From CAYWFU01 sp964457585 (GTDB taxonomy: Bacteria; JACRDZ01), in contig CAYWFU010000022.1 of the NCBI GenBank assembly GCA_964457585.1, positions 1 to 41,822 on the forward strand: DNA of 41,822 bases, read 5' to 3'. Positions 24,500-32,934 of this stretch are shown one piece after another. A program made the translations under genes and the position numbers. Position 1 is the first letter of the stretch. Each line of letters opens with the position of its first letter. The notes below the pieces were generated by a model, which worked only from the letters and a program-made list of their open reading frames with translations, was not told the DNA's origin and did not search any database.

Positions 24500-27375
24500 T
24501 ATTTTATAAGTTTTGAATTGTTATTTTTTGATTTGTTTTTTTGTAGAAAAATTACACGAATATTAAATATTCTTAAAATTTGTTCGGAGGAAGTTCCTTT
24601 AACTGCATTATATTTTTTACTATTCTTTATTTTATTAATCGCTATTTGATCCATGTTACTATTTCCTGAACTTTTTACCACATCTATATATTCAATAATT
24701 CCAGTTGGAAGCACATAAAGCTTTAAATCAATTGATAAACCGTTTGCATCTTCTGATATATCATTAAGTTCAATTATCTCTACACTTGAATCAGAAGGTG
24801 AAAAATTTTGGACTGAATTATGATTTTCTATGGTTATTTTTTTATTTAACTCGAGATAATCTTTAAAATTATCATAACTTTTCAAGTAAGCAGTTATTTC
24901 TACATTTTTTAATTCATTTTCCAGTTTAAAAGTGCTTCTGTACACTCCAGGGGATAGTTCATCCATGTTGATATCTTTTGGAGTATGACCTAAATCAAAA
25001 GTCGCTTTCTGTCCGGGTGTTCCTCTTAAAGTAATTGTGATTTCATCTCTTGGATTATAAATTCTGCTTGTGTCATAATAAATCGAAGTTATTCTAGGAT
25101 GACGGAATTTCAATAAAGATCTTTCTGTAAAACTAAACGGGAAATCTCCCGGTATATATTCAGGAGAAATGTTTTTAATGATATTCCCTTCAAGCCATGT
25201 ATCTTCATATGTTGATAGTTGAATTTCTTTTAAGCTCAATAGAGGTTTTATATCTTGAATAAACGCTTTTTCAAACCCAATCATGGATTGATCTTTAAAT
25301 TTGTCATCATATCCATTTATTATTTTTGTGTAAGCTTTTGAAGCTTCTAAAAATTCACCCAAAGCACGATTGCATTCAGCTATTGTAAAATATAAAAAAG
25401 GTTTTTCTTTATACATAGGATTTGTATTTAAATATATTTCAAAAAATTTTTTTGCATTTTTAAAATCTTTTCCGCTAAGATAACTCCATCCCAACCAGTA
25501 TAATGCATGATTTTTAACTGTAAATTTTTGACTTTTTTCATATATAATAATAAATTGTTCCGCTGCTAAATTATATTTTCCTGTTATATAATATAGATCA
25601 CCAATAATTGAAGCAATATTTTCTGGGTTAAAATCCGGATAATTATCTTGAATCTGTATCATAATATCCAAAGCAGAACTAAAATTTTTCGCTTTTATAT
25701 TAATCCATGCTAATTCATATAAAATTTTTGGTAAAATTGGCGAAGCAGGGAATTCATTTAATAATTTTTGAAAATAAATAATTGCTTTATCAAAAGCTCC
25801 CTTTTTCATTGAAATTTTACCTAAAAGATAATAAGTATTTGTTTTTATTTCATCACTTTTTGCTATTTTTAAAACATTTTGAGTCATTGATTCAGATGAG
25901 TCATAACTATTTGAATTATAATAACTGACAGCCAATATTAATTTTATTTTATCCATATAATTATTAAATGAATAAGGGAACATTTTTTCTAATTGCAAAC
26001 TTATTTCATTTATTTTATCCTTATTATTATACAATAAATAAATTTCAGAAAGTTTTAACCATGATTCCATTGCAAAAGCATTTTTAGAAAAATCTTGCGT
26101 TGTTTTTAAATATATTTCAATAGCTTTATCATAATATCCTAATTTAGAATATGCTTCGGCAATTATAAATAGACTTGAGGCAAGAAAATCTTCTTCCTGT
26201 GATTTCTGGATTAATAGATGATATCGTGTTACTGTTCTCAATAACCATTCTTCCCAGACTAATTTCTGATTAATTTGATTGATACCGGATGCGGTTTCTA
26301 TTATTTTTGAATAAGTTGAAATAGCGTTAATCGTTTTCCCCTGATTTTCATAATATTCACTTAATGTATAATATGCAGATGGGATTATGCTTCTTTCCAT
26401 TGGTAATTTAATTAAAGTATTTAAAATTTCTTCAGCTTTTTTTTCCTTTTTCATTTTGATGTTGATTCTTGCTAAAGCCAGATTGGCATTATAAGTTAAT
26501 TCATTTTTATAAAAAGGATATAAAGATAAAACCTTTTCAAAATTATTATAAGCTTCTTCATAACTTCCATCTTCGTATGCAGCACGGCCGAGCCAATAAT
26601 ACGCTTCAGATATTATATCAGCTTGTGCGATATTTGAGTAAGCTGCTTCATGCAATATTGTACGGGCTTTTTCCATATTTCTGGAATAAATATGGACAAT
26701 ACCAAGATTTATTTTAATATATAATATATCTTTCGAGTCGGGATATTTAATAATTATTTCTTCATAAATTTGTATGGCTTCGTTAAATTTTCTTGCTCCA
26801 AATAATGCAGCTCCAAGCCTATTCCCTATCTCAGGAACTGAAGAAGCAAGATTTTTGTTTTCACTGATTTTATTGTAAACTTTATAATATACTTCAACAG
26901 CCTGTTCATATTTTTTCAAATCATAAAAACAATCACCAACCTTCAATTGAGACTGCAACCCTTCAGAAGAAAAAGGATAAACACTGGTTATATGAGCGAA
27001 TTCATCCATTGCTTTTTCAATTTGATTTAAACTTAAATATGTACATGCAAGAGAATAATTTACTTTTCTGTTAAGAATTTCTGGCAAATGCATATTAACA
27101 AGCATATCCTTGAATAATTCTATTGCCCTCTGATATTCTTCATTACCACGATAACTTTCTCCCAACAAAAAGTAGATTTGTAAAATATTTTTGTCATCCG
27201 GATAATTATTAATGTATTGTGAAAAGAATTTTATGGCGGGTTCATATTTTTTTGATATAAGATTGTCGTAAGCATTTTTTAATAAAAATTCACGGGCTAT
27301 CGGTTCCCCGTATACTGGCAGATTAAAAAATAATAATAATATATATAAAATAGTTATAGAAAAAAAACGTTTCAT
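24499..27375 (-). CDS. Secreted/periplasmic TPR-repeat protein with TonB-C-like end
   Basis: The 958-residue protein has a signal peptide (ITILYILLLFFNLPVYGEP). About 15 or more tetratricopeptide repeats lie between 30 and 690 (AIKFFSQYINNYPDDKNILQ; GSYEEAYNNFEKVLSLYPFY). A beta-rich stretch follows, then a C-terminal module at about 870-945 with GIIEYIDVVKSSGNSNMDQI, resembling TonB C-terminal domains (SSG...lDxxAlxxi). It probably sits in the envelope as a scaffold. Coupling to the sensor kinase suggests it feeds a signal or is monitored by it; that is inference. Confidence 0.85.
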   Translation of the reverse strand: MKRFFSITILYILLLFFNLPVYGEPIAREFLLKNAYDNLISKKYEPAIKFFSQYINNYPDDKNILQIYFLLGESYRGNEEYQRAIELFKDMLVNMHLPEILNRKVNYSLACTYLSLNQIEKAMDEFAHITSVYPFSSEGLQSQLKVGDCFYDLKKYEQAVEVYYKVYNKISENKNLASSVPEIGNRLGAALFGARKFNEAIQIYEEIIIKYPDSKDILYIKINLGIVHIYSRNMEKARTILHEAAYSNIAQADIISEAYYWLGRAAYEDGSYEEAYNNFEKVLSLYPFYKNELTYNANLALARINIKMKKEKKAEEILNTLIKLPMERSIIPSAYYTLSEYYENQGKTINAISTYSKIIETASGINQINQKLVWEEWLLRTVTRYHLLIQKSQEEDFLASSLFIIAEAYSKLGYYDKAIEIYLKTTQDFSKNAFAMESWLKLSEIYLLYNNKDKINEISLQLEKMFPYSFNNYMDKIKLILAVSYYNSNSYDSSESMTQNVLKIAKSDEIKTNTYYLLGKISMKKGAFDKAIIYFQKLLNEFPASPILPKILYELAWINIKAKNFSSALDIMIQIQDNYPDFNPENIASIIGDLYYITGKYNLAAEQFIIIYEKSQKFTVKNHALYWLGWSYLSGKDFKNAKKFFEIYLNTNPMYKEKPFLYFTIAECNRALGEFLEASKAYTKIINGYDDKFKDQSMIGFEKAFIQDIKPLLSLKEIQLSTYEDTWLEGNIIKNISPEYIPGDFPFSFTERSLLKFRHPRITSIYYDTSRIYNPRDEITITLRGTPGQKATFDLGHTPKDINMDELSPGVYRSTFKLENELKNVEITAYLKSYDNFKDYLELNKKITIENHNSVQNFSPSDSSVEIIELNDISEDANGLSIDLKLYVLPTGIIEYIDVVKSSGNSNMDQIAINKIKNSKKYNAVKGTSSEQILRIFNIRVIFLQKNKSKNNNSKLIK

Positions 27376-27486
27376 AAACCAACCTCAAAATTAATGTAAT
27401 TTAAAAATTTTGGTAGAAGTGATTTTATGCATTGGGTATTTTAGACTTATATTAAATAGATTGTCAATGTTAAAATGCTTTATTCA

Positions 27487-27697
27487 GCAATTCCCCAAAA
27501 TCGAAAAAAGGAACCACAGAGCACACAGATATATATTTATAATTTTAAAAACTCTGTGTCCTCAAATTAATTTTTATTTATAAAAGCCTTGCATTTCATG
27601 ATCTTTCTTATTTTTTTTGAGAACACAGAGTAATAAAATAAAAATATAATAGAGAATACTCCGTGTTCTCTGTGGTTAATTTTTTCTTGGGAAATTT
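27487..27697. repeat. Large palindromic repeat built on AACCACAGAG...CTCTGTGGTT
   Basis: Outer arms (AACCACAGAG at 27512, CTCTGTGGTT at about 27668) and inner arms (ACTCTGTGTCCTCA at 27551, TGAGAACACAGAGT at 27618) are nested. Further pairing extends to GCAATTCCCCAA and TTGGGAAATT. This word family is a common extragenic palindrome in many bacteria. Apart from it, 27376-27768 shows no gene; a 17-codon frame at 27713-27766 is too short to support. Confidence 0.75.
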
Positions 27698-27768
27698 CTA
27701 TGCTTTATTGCTTTATTGATAAAATTTGAAAACATTGTTTAGTAACTCTGTTTTATTTACCGTCATAC

Positions 27769-27888
27769 TTATCGCCTCCATTTTTTATCATTATCAGAGA
27801 AATGGTCTTCAATAAGTGCTGCAATAAAAGATATAATAAAAATAATAAGCCAAAGTATAAAAAATTCTCCTATTGTTGGCGTTTCCAT
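27769..27888 (-). CDS. 39-residue single-pass membrane peptide
   Basis: ATG 27888 is preceded by TTGGAGAAAGAC, a good ribosome site. The peptide starts METPTIGEFF, has one hydrophobic helix (FILWLIIFIISFIAALI) and ends in a charged tail (EDHFSDNDKKWRR). It is divergent from an XRE regulator gene 208 bp away. Size and topology fit small membrane regulators or toxin-like peptides. I recognise no family. Confidence 0.55.
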   Translation of the reverse strand: METPTIGEFFILWLIIFIISFIAALIEDHFSDNDKKWRR

Positions 27889-27977
27889 GTCTTTCTCCAA
27901 TTAAATTCTGATTAACAATTTATTCTTGATCAGCAATAAGTAAATTCACAATAATCCTGTATTTAAGATATATCATA

Positions 27978-28014
27978 ACTAATACAATTAGTCAATATCA
28001 TATTTACTAATTGT
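27978..28014. promoter_or_regulatory. Inverted repeat between the membrane peptide and XRE genes
   Basis: ACTAATACAATTAGT (27978-27992) has perfect 6-base arms, and a further half-like ACTAATTGT lies at 28006-28014. Placed between divergent genes, it is a candidate operator for the XRE protein. This is inference from position and symmetry. Confidence 0.4.
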
Positions 28015-28096
28015 TTCTTTACAGTAATGTATTAATAGTGAAAAATGGATATTATGTGTTCTATTATCATTTTACAAATAGAAAGGATTAATAATA

Positions 28097-28441
28097 ATGG
28101 GGAATCCAAGCAAGGAACTTGGTCAGAGAATTGCAGTATTAAGGAAAAACCAAAAACTAACTCAAGCAGAATTAGCCGAAAAATTAAACTTATCTACAGA
28201 ATATATTTCACTTTTAGAAAGAGGGTTAAGAATCCCTTCTGTCCCAGTTCTTAAAAAAATAGAAAAAATTTTAGATTACTCTTTAAAATCACTTTTGGGA
28301 TTAAAGCCAGAGGTAATTAAAGATGATAAAAAAAAAGAAAAAATATTAAAATTAGTTTATCTTTTAAAAAATAAAACAATAAAAGATATTGAAAAAATAT
28401 ATAATATTGCTGAAGCAATTTTTAAAGATAAATCAAAATGA
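28097..28441 (+). CDS. XRE-family HTH regulator
   Basis: The 114-residue protein has a canonical Cro/C1 helix-turn-helix at residues 7-62 (LGQRIAVLRKNQKLTQAELA; LNLSTEYISLLERGLRIPSV). A lysine-rich helical tail follows that may mediate dimerisation. GAAAGGATT precedes the ATG. It is divergent from a 39-residue membrane peptide gene and probably controls the shared intergenic region. Confidence 0.88.
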   Translation: MGNPSKELGQRIAVLRKNQKLTQAELAEKLNLSTEYISLLERGLRIPSVPVLKKIEKILDYSLKSLLGLKPEVIKDDKKKEKILKLVYLLKNKTIKDIEKIYNIAEAIFKDKSK

Positions 28442-28501
28442 TATAAATAATAAACTTGCATTCTTCAAATAGCGGAATGTAAGCATAAATAGCAGTGGAT
28501 A

Positions 28502-28978
28502 TTATTTTTTTACAGGATTTTTACCTTCTCTTAGTATCCAACCTAATGGATTTATTACTTCACATATTGAAGTAAAATCTTTATGTTGAAAATGACCATC
28601 AGCTGAATATATTTTATCTATCGCATCTTTCCCAGGTAAAACTACGAGGTAATCATACAAATGTATTTTTGATTCTGTACTTTTTTTTATTGCTTCTTCT
28701 AAAATTTTTTTATTAGTTTTATAAATCTCATATTTTTCTGTGTAAAAGTCATTGAATATTTTCAATAAACTATCATTATCAAATTCATACTTATTTAATA
28801 GAGAAATTATTTCAATTATTTGATATTCACTAATTACTATTTTTATATCAATATCTTTTAAGGTTTTTTCTATAAAATCTTTTGCTTTTTTATGTATGTA
28901 TAAATATACTTTATCTTGTGGGATAATGTAAGCAAAATGCCATATATTAGTGTCAATTAATATCCCTTTGCTAATCAA
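28502..28978 (-). CDS. PIN-domain toxin/ribonuclease
   Basis: The 158-residue protein begins MISKGILIDTNIWHFAYIIP; the Asp in LIDTN is the first PIN metal ligand. Further acidic positions (ISEYQIIEI, HLYDYLVVLP, IYSADGHFQHKDF) match the PIN active site. VapC-like proteins of this type cleave RNA and are held by a cognate antitoxin. The start overlaps the AbrB-like gene by 8 bases, giving an antitoxin-toxin operon. Confidence 0.85.
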   Translation of the reverse strand: MISKGILIDTNIWHFAYIIPQDKVYLYIHKKAKDFIEKTLKDIDIKIVISEYQIIEIISLLNKYEFDNDSLLKIFNDFYTEKYEIYKTNKKILEEAIKKSTESKIHLYDYLVVLPGKDAIDKIYSADGHFQHKDFTSICEVINPLGWILREGKNPVKK

Positions 28979-29198
28979 TATTTATCTCCTCATTATTAAT
29001 CATTTGTTCAATTGACGCAGTGGGGAGTTTTGCTTTCAGTATCCTAATTTGATTTTCAGGAATGATTTTAATTTCTGAAATAGAAATATCATTTTTATCA
29101 TCAATTTTTATTTCACATTCTCCATCTTTGGGTAAATGGAATTTTCTAAAAATTTTTGGTGGTAATATTATAGTTCCACCTTTTATTTGTGCACGCAT
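28971..29198 (-). CDS. AbrB/SpoVT-like antitoxin
   Basis: The 75-residue product opens with MRAQIKGGTIILPPKIFRKF, the swapped-hairpin AbrB DNA-binding fold. It ends in an acidic tail (TASIEQMINNEEINID) suited to toxin binding. AAGGAGATATAACT precedes the ATG. It precedes and overlaps the PIN toxin gene. Confidence 0.83.
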   Translation of the reverse strand: MRAQIKGGTIILPPKIFRKFHLPKDGECEIKIDDKNDISISEIKIIPENQIRILKAKLPTASIEQMINNEEINID

Positions 29199-29293
29199 AG
29201 TTATATCTCCTTAAATAATATTATATTGCTATAATTTAGCAGAACTTTATACTATTTTCAAGAAATTTTAAAAAGTATGTTAAAATGCTTTAT

Positions 29294-30613
29294 TTATGAT
29301 ATTACGCTTAAATAACTCATTACTTCATTTACACATTCATTCGCTTTTTTAATTATTTCATTAATAGGCCGTTTGGGATAGCAGTTAAACATTCCAGTAA
29401 TAAAAATACCGGGAATAGGAGTGCTGCTTTTAGGTATTAAGGACTTTATTCCAATTCTATATATCAGTCCCGCATTTCTGGTACGTATTACATTATACCA
29501 GTTGATTTTATTGTTTTTGCATTGTTCAGGAAATAAACTGTATAAATCTTCATAATAAATACTAAATACCTCAGAATTATTCATTTTCCATAATTTGGAA
29601 TCATCACATGGATAGCTTGCCAGATAAATAATATGTTCATTATACTCAGAAAATGGCTGAAAATTTGTATGTTCAATAATTGCGCCAAAATTTATATTTT
29701 CTTTCATAATATTCATCCAATAAAAATCCATCAGTTTATTTTTTGCTCCAAAAATAACGCATATTGCACCCTGATATTTTAATTGTTCAGCATTTTTGAT
29801 GTATTCTCCCTGAAATGGAATTAATCCTGAAAGATAAACCGGATGAATTGTGCTTATTACAGTTCGAGTTAAATAGACATTAACCTGATTATTATAAAAT
29901 ACACTTATTTTAAAAAGATTATTTTCTTGTTTTTCTATTTTAATTACTTCACTATTAGTATAAACTTTACTTCCGAATTCATTTATTTTTAGTTCAAGGG
30001 CATTAATAAATTTGATATAACCGCCTTTTATATAACCCAGTTTTTCACCTTGAAATGATCGCTCTCCGCGCATTTTAAGACGGCCAATTAGCCATGCAGC
30101 AGAAATTTTATCCATTTCACTGTTAAATTTTGCCCATAAAAGCGGTTTAAAAAATTTTATATATATTTCTTTCCCAAGTTTTTTTATTAACCATTCGTGA
30201 GCAGTAATATTATCGTATGGAGTGAGATCATTGATTTTTAAAAGATATGTCAAAAAGAATACTAATTTAATCTTTTCACCAGTAGAAAGCGGCGCAAATT
30301 TTATCAAGTTTAAAGGTTGAGAGAATTCATATATCCCATCATCAAAATAAAATGCAGTATTTGTATATTTCCATGTGATGGGAAGTGATAATTCATTAAA
30401 TAGTTTTATTTGAACATCATCATTATTAAAAAAATGATGATAAAATCCTTCTATATTATAGTTATTGTTAATTGAAAGAGGACGGATAAGTCCTCCCGAA
30501 GCAGAAAATTTTTCAAACACAATTACTTTTTTATTTTTTTTTGATAATTCATAACCTGAAACAAGCCCGGATATACCAGCGCCTATTATTACCACATCTT
30601 GAATATCAGACAT
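29294..30613 (-). CDS. FAD-dependent oxidoreductase (amine oxidase/protoporphyrinogen-oxidase-like)
   Basis: From ATG 30613 the product is 439 residues. The Rossmann dinucleotide site DVVIIGAGISGLVSGYELSK and the adjacent FEKFSASGGLIRPL are typical of the flavin amine oxidase/COG1232 group. The C-terminal FITGMFNCYPKRPINEIIKK supplies the second FAD-contact region. Such enzymes often sit in envelope-sugar loci and act on lipid or sugar intermediates; the substrate is unknown. The upstream FemAB-like gene ends 8 bases before this start, so they form an operon. Confidence 0.88.
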   Translation of the reverse strand: MSDIQDVVIIGAGISGLVSGYELSKKNKKVIVFEKFSASGGLIRPLSINNNYNIEGFYHHFFNNDDVQIKLFNELSLPITWKYTNTAFYFDDGIYEFSQPLNLIKFAPLSTGEKIKLVFFLTYLLKINDLTPYDNITAHEWLIKKLGKEIYIKFFKPLLWAKFNSEMDKISAAWLIGRLKMRGERSFQGEKLGYIKGGYIKFINALELKINEFGSKVYTNSEVIKIEKQENNLFKISVFYNNQVNVYLTRTVISTIHPVYLSGLIPFQGEYIKNAEQLKYQGAICVIFGAKNKLMDFYWMNIMKENINFGAIIEHTNFQPFSEYNEHIIYLASYPCDDSKLWKMNNSEVFSIYYEDLYSLFPEQCKNNKINWYNVIRTRNAGLIYRIGIKSLIPKSSTPIPGIFITGMFNCYPKRPINEIIKKANECVNEVMSYLSVIS

Positions 30614-30620
30614 ATATTTC

Positions 30621-31700
30621 CTATTCTTCCAATGCATTATCTAAAGATTTTCGAGTTTTCAAATTAATTGCTTTTCTATATATATACAATCCTTTATTTA
30701 AAATATTGTAGTAAAATTTTTTAAGAGGTAAATCATAACAGCCAATTAATTTAATATTTTCTCCTCCAAATCCTTTTTTAAATCTATAAACGCCCCAGAG
30801 AGGATGTTCCGGCTGAATATTGCACGGGATCCCCCATAAATCATATTTTTTTATTCCAAGCGACTTTACCCATTTGATAATTTCCCAATGTATTAATTGG
30901 TTAGGCATATAATTGCGATATGAATTATTAGAAGCTCCATACATATACCAGCACGTATCCTTAAATATAAAAAGAAAAACACCAGAAATAATTTTATCTT
31001 CAACTGATGCCAAAAAAATTTCGCATTTATTATTATCGTTTCGCAATAATTTCCATATTGTTTGATAATAGTTCTCAGTATGGATTGTAAATTCATCCCT
31101 TTTTGCAGTCTCACAAAGCAAATTATAAAAAACACTCACTCCTTTTTCATCTTCTACTCTGTTTATTTTAACACCTTTTTTTTCCGCAAGTTTAATATTA
31201 TATCTTGTTTTAGGTTCAAAGCTCATCAGCATCTCTTCAGGAGTTTTTTCTAAATTAACTATAAATGTACATCGGGGTTGAATCTGCTCATTTGTTTTTA
31301 TGAAACCGCAATCAATTAATATTTTTTTATTATGCTCATCATTTTCCAATATGAATGGGTCTATTTTCAATACTATTGCTTTATGATATTTATTGATTTC
31401 TATTATTCCCTTAATAAGGCTTTTAAGAATTTCAGAGTCAGAATAATTAATTACAGGCCCGCGCGGAGCATAAAAAATGCTTTTGCCGCCTGAAAAAGGT
31501 ATTGTTTTTTTTAGTAATAATATCACACCTTTAAGTTCTTCATTTTCATATATCCCTAATCGAATAGGCTTCCATGAAAAATTATGTTTAATCTCTCCCC
31601 ATGAATAAGATTGAAGAACTTGAGGATTTGAACTACTTTCTAAAAAATTATCCCATATATTTTTATTTTCTATTTCAATGCATTTATATTTTGAAAACAT
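30621..31700 (-). CDS. FemAB-family peptidyltransferase (GNAT-fold)
   Basis: The 359-residue protein has the tandem GNAT-like folds of the FemA/FemB/FemX group. Signs are VLQSYSWGEIKHNFSWKPIR, FYAPRGPVINYSD, EMLMSFEPKTRYNIKLAEKK and the C-terminal KYDLWGIPCN...LWGVYRFKKGFGGE. Family members add amino acids from aminoacyl-tRNA to lipid-linked peptidoglycan precursors, though many bacterial homologues have unknown acceptors. The length is typical. It is followed by the FAD oxidoreductase, and a joint role in envelope modification is likely but unproved. Confidence 0.9.
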   Translation of the reverse strand: MFSKYKCIEIENKNIWDNFLESSSNPQVLQSYSWGEIKHNFSWKPIRLGIYENEELKGVILLLKKTIPFSGGKSIFYAPRGPVINYSDSEILKSLIKGIIEINKYHKAIVLKIDPFILENDEHNKKILIDCGFIKTNEQIQPRCTFIVNLEKTPEEMLMSFEPKTRYNIKLAEKKGVKINRVEDEKGVSVFYNLLCETAKRDEFTIHTENYYQTIWKLLRNDNNKCEIFLASVEDKIISGVFLFIFKDTCWYMYGASNNSYRNYMPNQLIHWEIIKWVKSLGIKKYDLWGIPCNIQPEHPLWGVYRFKKGFGGENIKLIGCYDLPLKKFYYNILNKGLYIYRKAINLKTRKSLDNALEE

Positions 31701-31753
31701 AGTTTATGTTTTATATCATATCTTATATAAAATCAATATCTAATTTGATCATT

Positions 31754-32014
31754 TTATTTGTATTTATTGGCTTTATCTTTCCATGCTGGATTTTTTATAA
31801 GTGCAGAGATTGCTGCTTTTCGCGCTGTTTCACCCGTTAATCCCTGCGTCTTTTCCAGAAATCCAGCCATCCCTTCAATAGATTCTTCAAATGATCTCAT
31901 GCTCCCATCCGGTCTTGCGCAATATTTACAATAATTTTTGCTTTCATCACCTTTTGGATAATCTTCTTTTGTTCTTAAAGGCATACCACAGCTAATGCAA
32001 ATTTTGTTTTCCAT
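31754..32014 (-). CDS. Putative zinc-ribbon protein
   Basis: The 86-residue protein has two CxxC pairs (CISCGMPLRT; YCKYCARPDG) followed by helices (SIEGMAGFLEKTQGLTGETA; NPAWKDKANKYK). This is the layout of the small zinc-ribbon family found near regulators (PF12674-like). An AAAAAAGGAG site lies in the end of the TetR gene and the genes are 3 bases apart, so it is co-transcribed with and probably controlled by TetR. Confidence 0.82.
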   Translation of the reverse strand: MENKICISCGMPLRTKEDYPKGDESKNYCKYCARPDGSMRSFEESIEGMAGFLEKTQGLTGETARKAAISALIKNPAWKDKANKYK

Positions 32015-32017
32015 TTT

Positions 32018-32572
32018 TCATTTCTCCTTTTTTGTTGTTATAAAAGATATAATATTTTCAACAAGCTCTTCTTTTACTTTGTTTTTATTAAACATATAAT
32101 CACCGAAAAAAGTTAGATATACCATTGCCCCCTGCCACAAAATTGTCCGTGTAAAACTATTATCCGACCATTTATCAAATGCTTCCATTATTTGACCATT
32201 TATTGCAGCAAAATATGTTATCACCTCCTCCTTTGTCTCTTCATTGAAATTTGAAAATCCAGCAAGAAGCGCTCTATATAGTGGCCAATTTTTTTTCAGG
32301 ATCTTTGTATAAGAATTCAAGAAGCTTTCTAATGATTCTGCGCCCCTTACTTCGAAATATAACGAATCCGTCATTCTTTTAACTAAGTTTATAACTACAT
32401 TTAAAACAATTTCATCCCTGTTTTTAAAATGAAAAAAAATCGTACCGTGTGCAAGACCGGCATTTTTAGTAATTTCAGATGTGGATACGCTAAACCCTTT
32501 TTTTATAAATAGTTTTTCAGCCGCATCTAAAAGCCGTTTCTTTGTTTTTTCTTTTTCTTCGGATCGTTTCAT
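32018..32572 (-). CDS. TetR/AcrR-family regulator
   Basis: The 184-residue protein has the N-terminal HTH (TKKRLLDAAEKLFIKKGFSV; TKNAGLAHGTIFFHFKNRDE) and an all-helical ligand domain. Two perfect palindromes lie 20-49 bases upstream of its start and look like its own operator. The ligand is unknown. It heads a two-gene operon with the zinc-ribbon protein. Confidence 0.92.
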   Translation of the reverse strand: MKRSEEKEKTKKRLLDAAEKLFIKKGFSVSTSEITKNAGLAHGTIFFHFKNRDEIVLNVVINLVKRMTDSLYFEVRGAESLESFLNSYTKILKKNWPLYRALLAGFSNFNEETKEEVITYFAAINGQIMEAFDKWSDNSFTRTILWQGAMVYLTFFGDYMFNKNKVKEELVENIISFITTKKEK

Positions 32573-32591
32573 TTCAATTTTCCATTTTTAC

Positions 32592-32621
32592 TGAGTAACT
32601 ACTCAATGAGTATATACTCAT
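32592..32621 (-). promoter_or_regulatory. Tandem palindromic TetR operators
   Basis: TGAGTAACTACTCA (32592-32605) and ATGAGTATATACTCAT (32606-32621) are perfect palindromes set end to end and share the half site TGAGTA. The -10-like TATACT lies within the second. This is strong evidence of autoregulation by the downstream TetR protein. The rest of 32622-32764 shows no gene. Confidence 0.8.
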
Positions 32622-32764
32622 TATATTAATTATAAACTAATTTGTCAAGATGAATTTTCATCTGGTTAAATATCTTTTTTACTTGACTTTAAATATATAT
32701 TTAACTAAATTTAATATTTATAAACTTACAATGTATGGCAAGGATGTAATCTACTCATAAATGA

Positions 32765-32839
32765 GGCAACTACATGTCATCAGTGTAGTTGCTCGATACT
32801 CAATTAATAATATTGAGTACAAGCTTATCGAACCTAATT
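32765..32839 (+). repeat. Double-hairpin dispersed repeat, copy 2
   Basis: The same two-hairpin plan as 18497-18573: GGCAACTACA...TGTAGTTGC, then TACTCAATT...TTGAGTA and ATCGAACCTAATT. It lies about 95 bp beyond the 3' end of the dead transposase and may mark the end of that insertion sequence. Confidence 0.75.
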
Positions 32840-32934
32840 AAACATGTACAGGAAATTGAAAGTAAAAAAATAAAACCAGATTTCTGCTAAAAAATTGCGG
32901 GAACGACAACCTCTTAACTGGCATTTATTTAATT

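Noticed and set aside
27713..27766. 17-codon frame MTVNKTELLNNVFKFYQ on the minus strand
   Set aside because: Too short, with no family resemblance; may be a gene remnant but cannot be supported.
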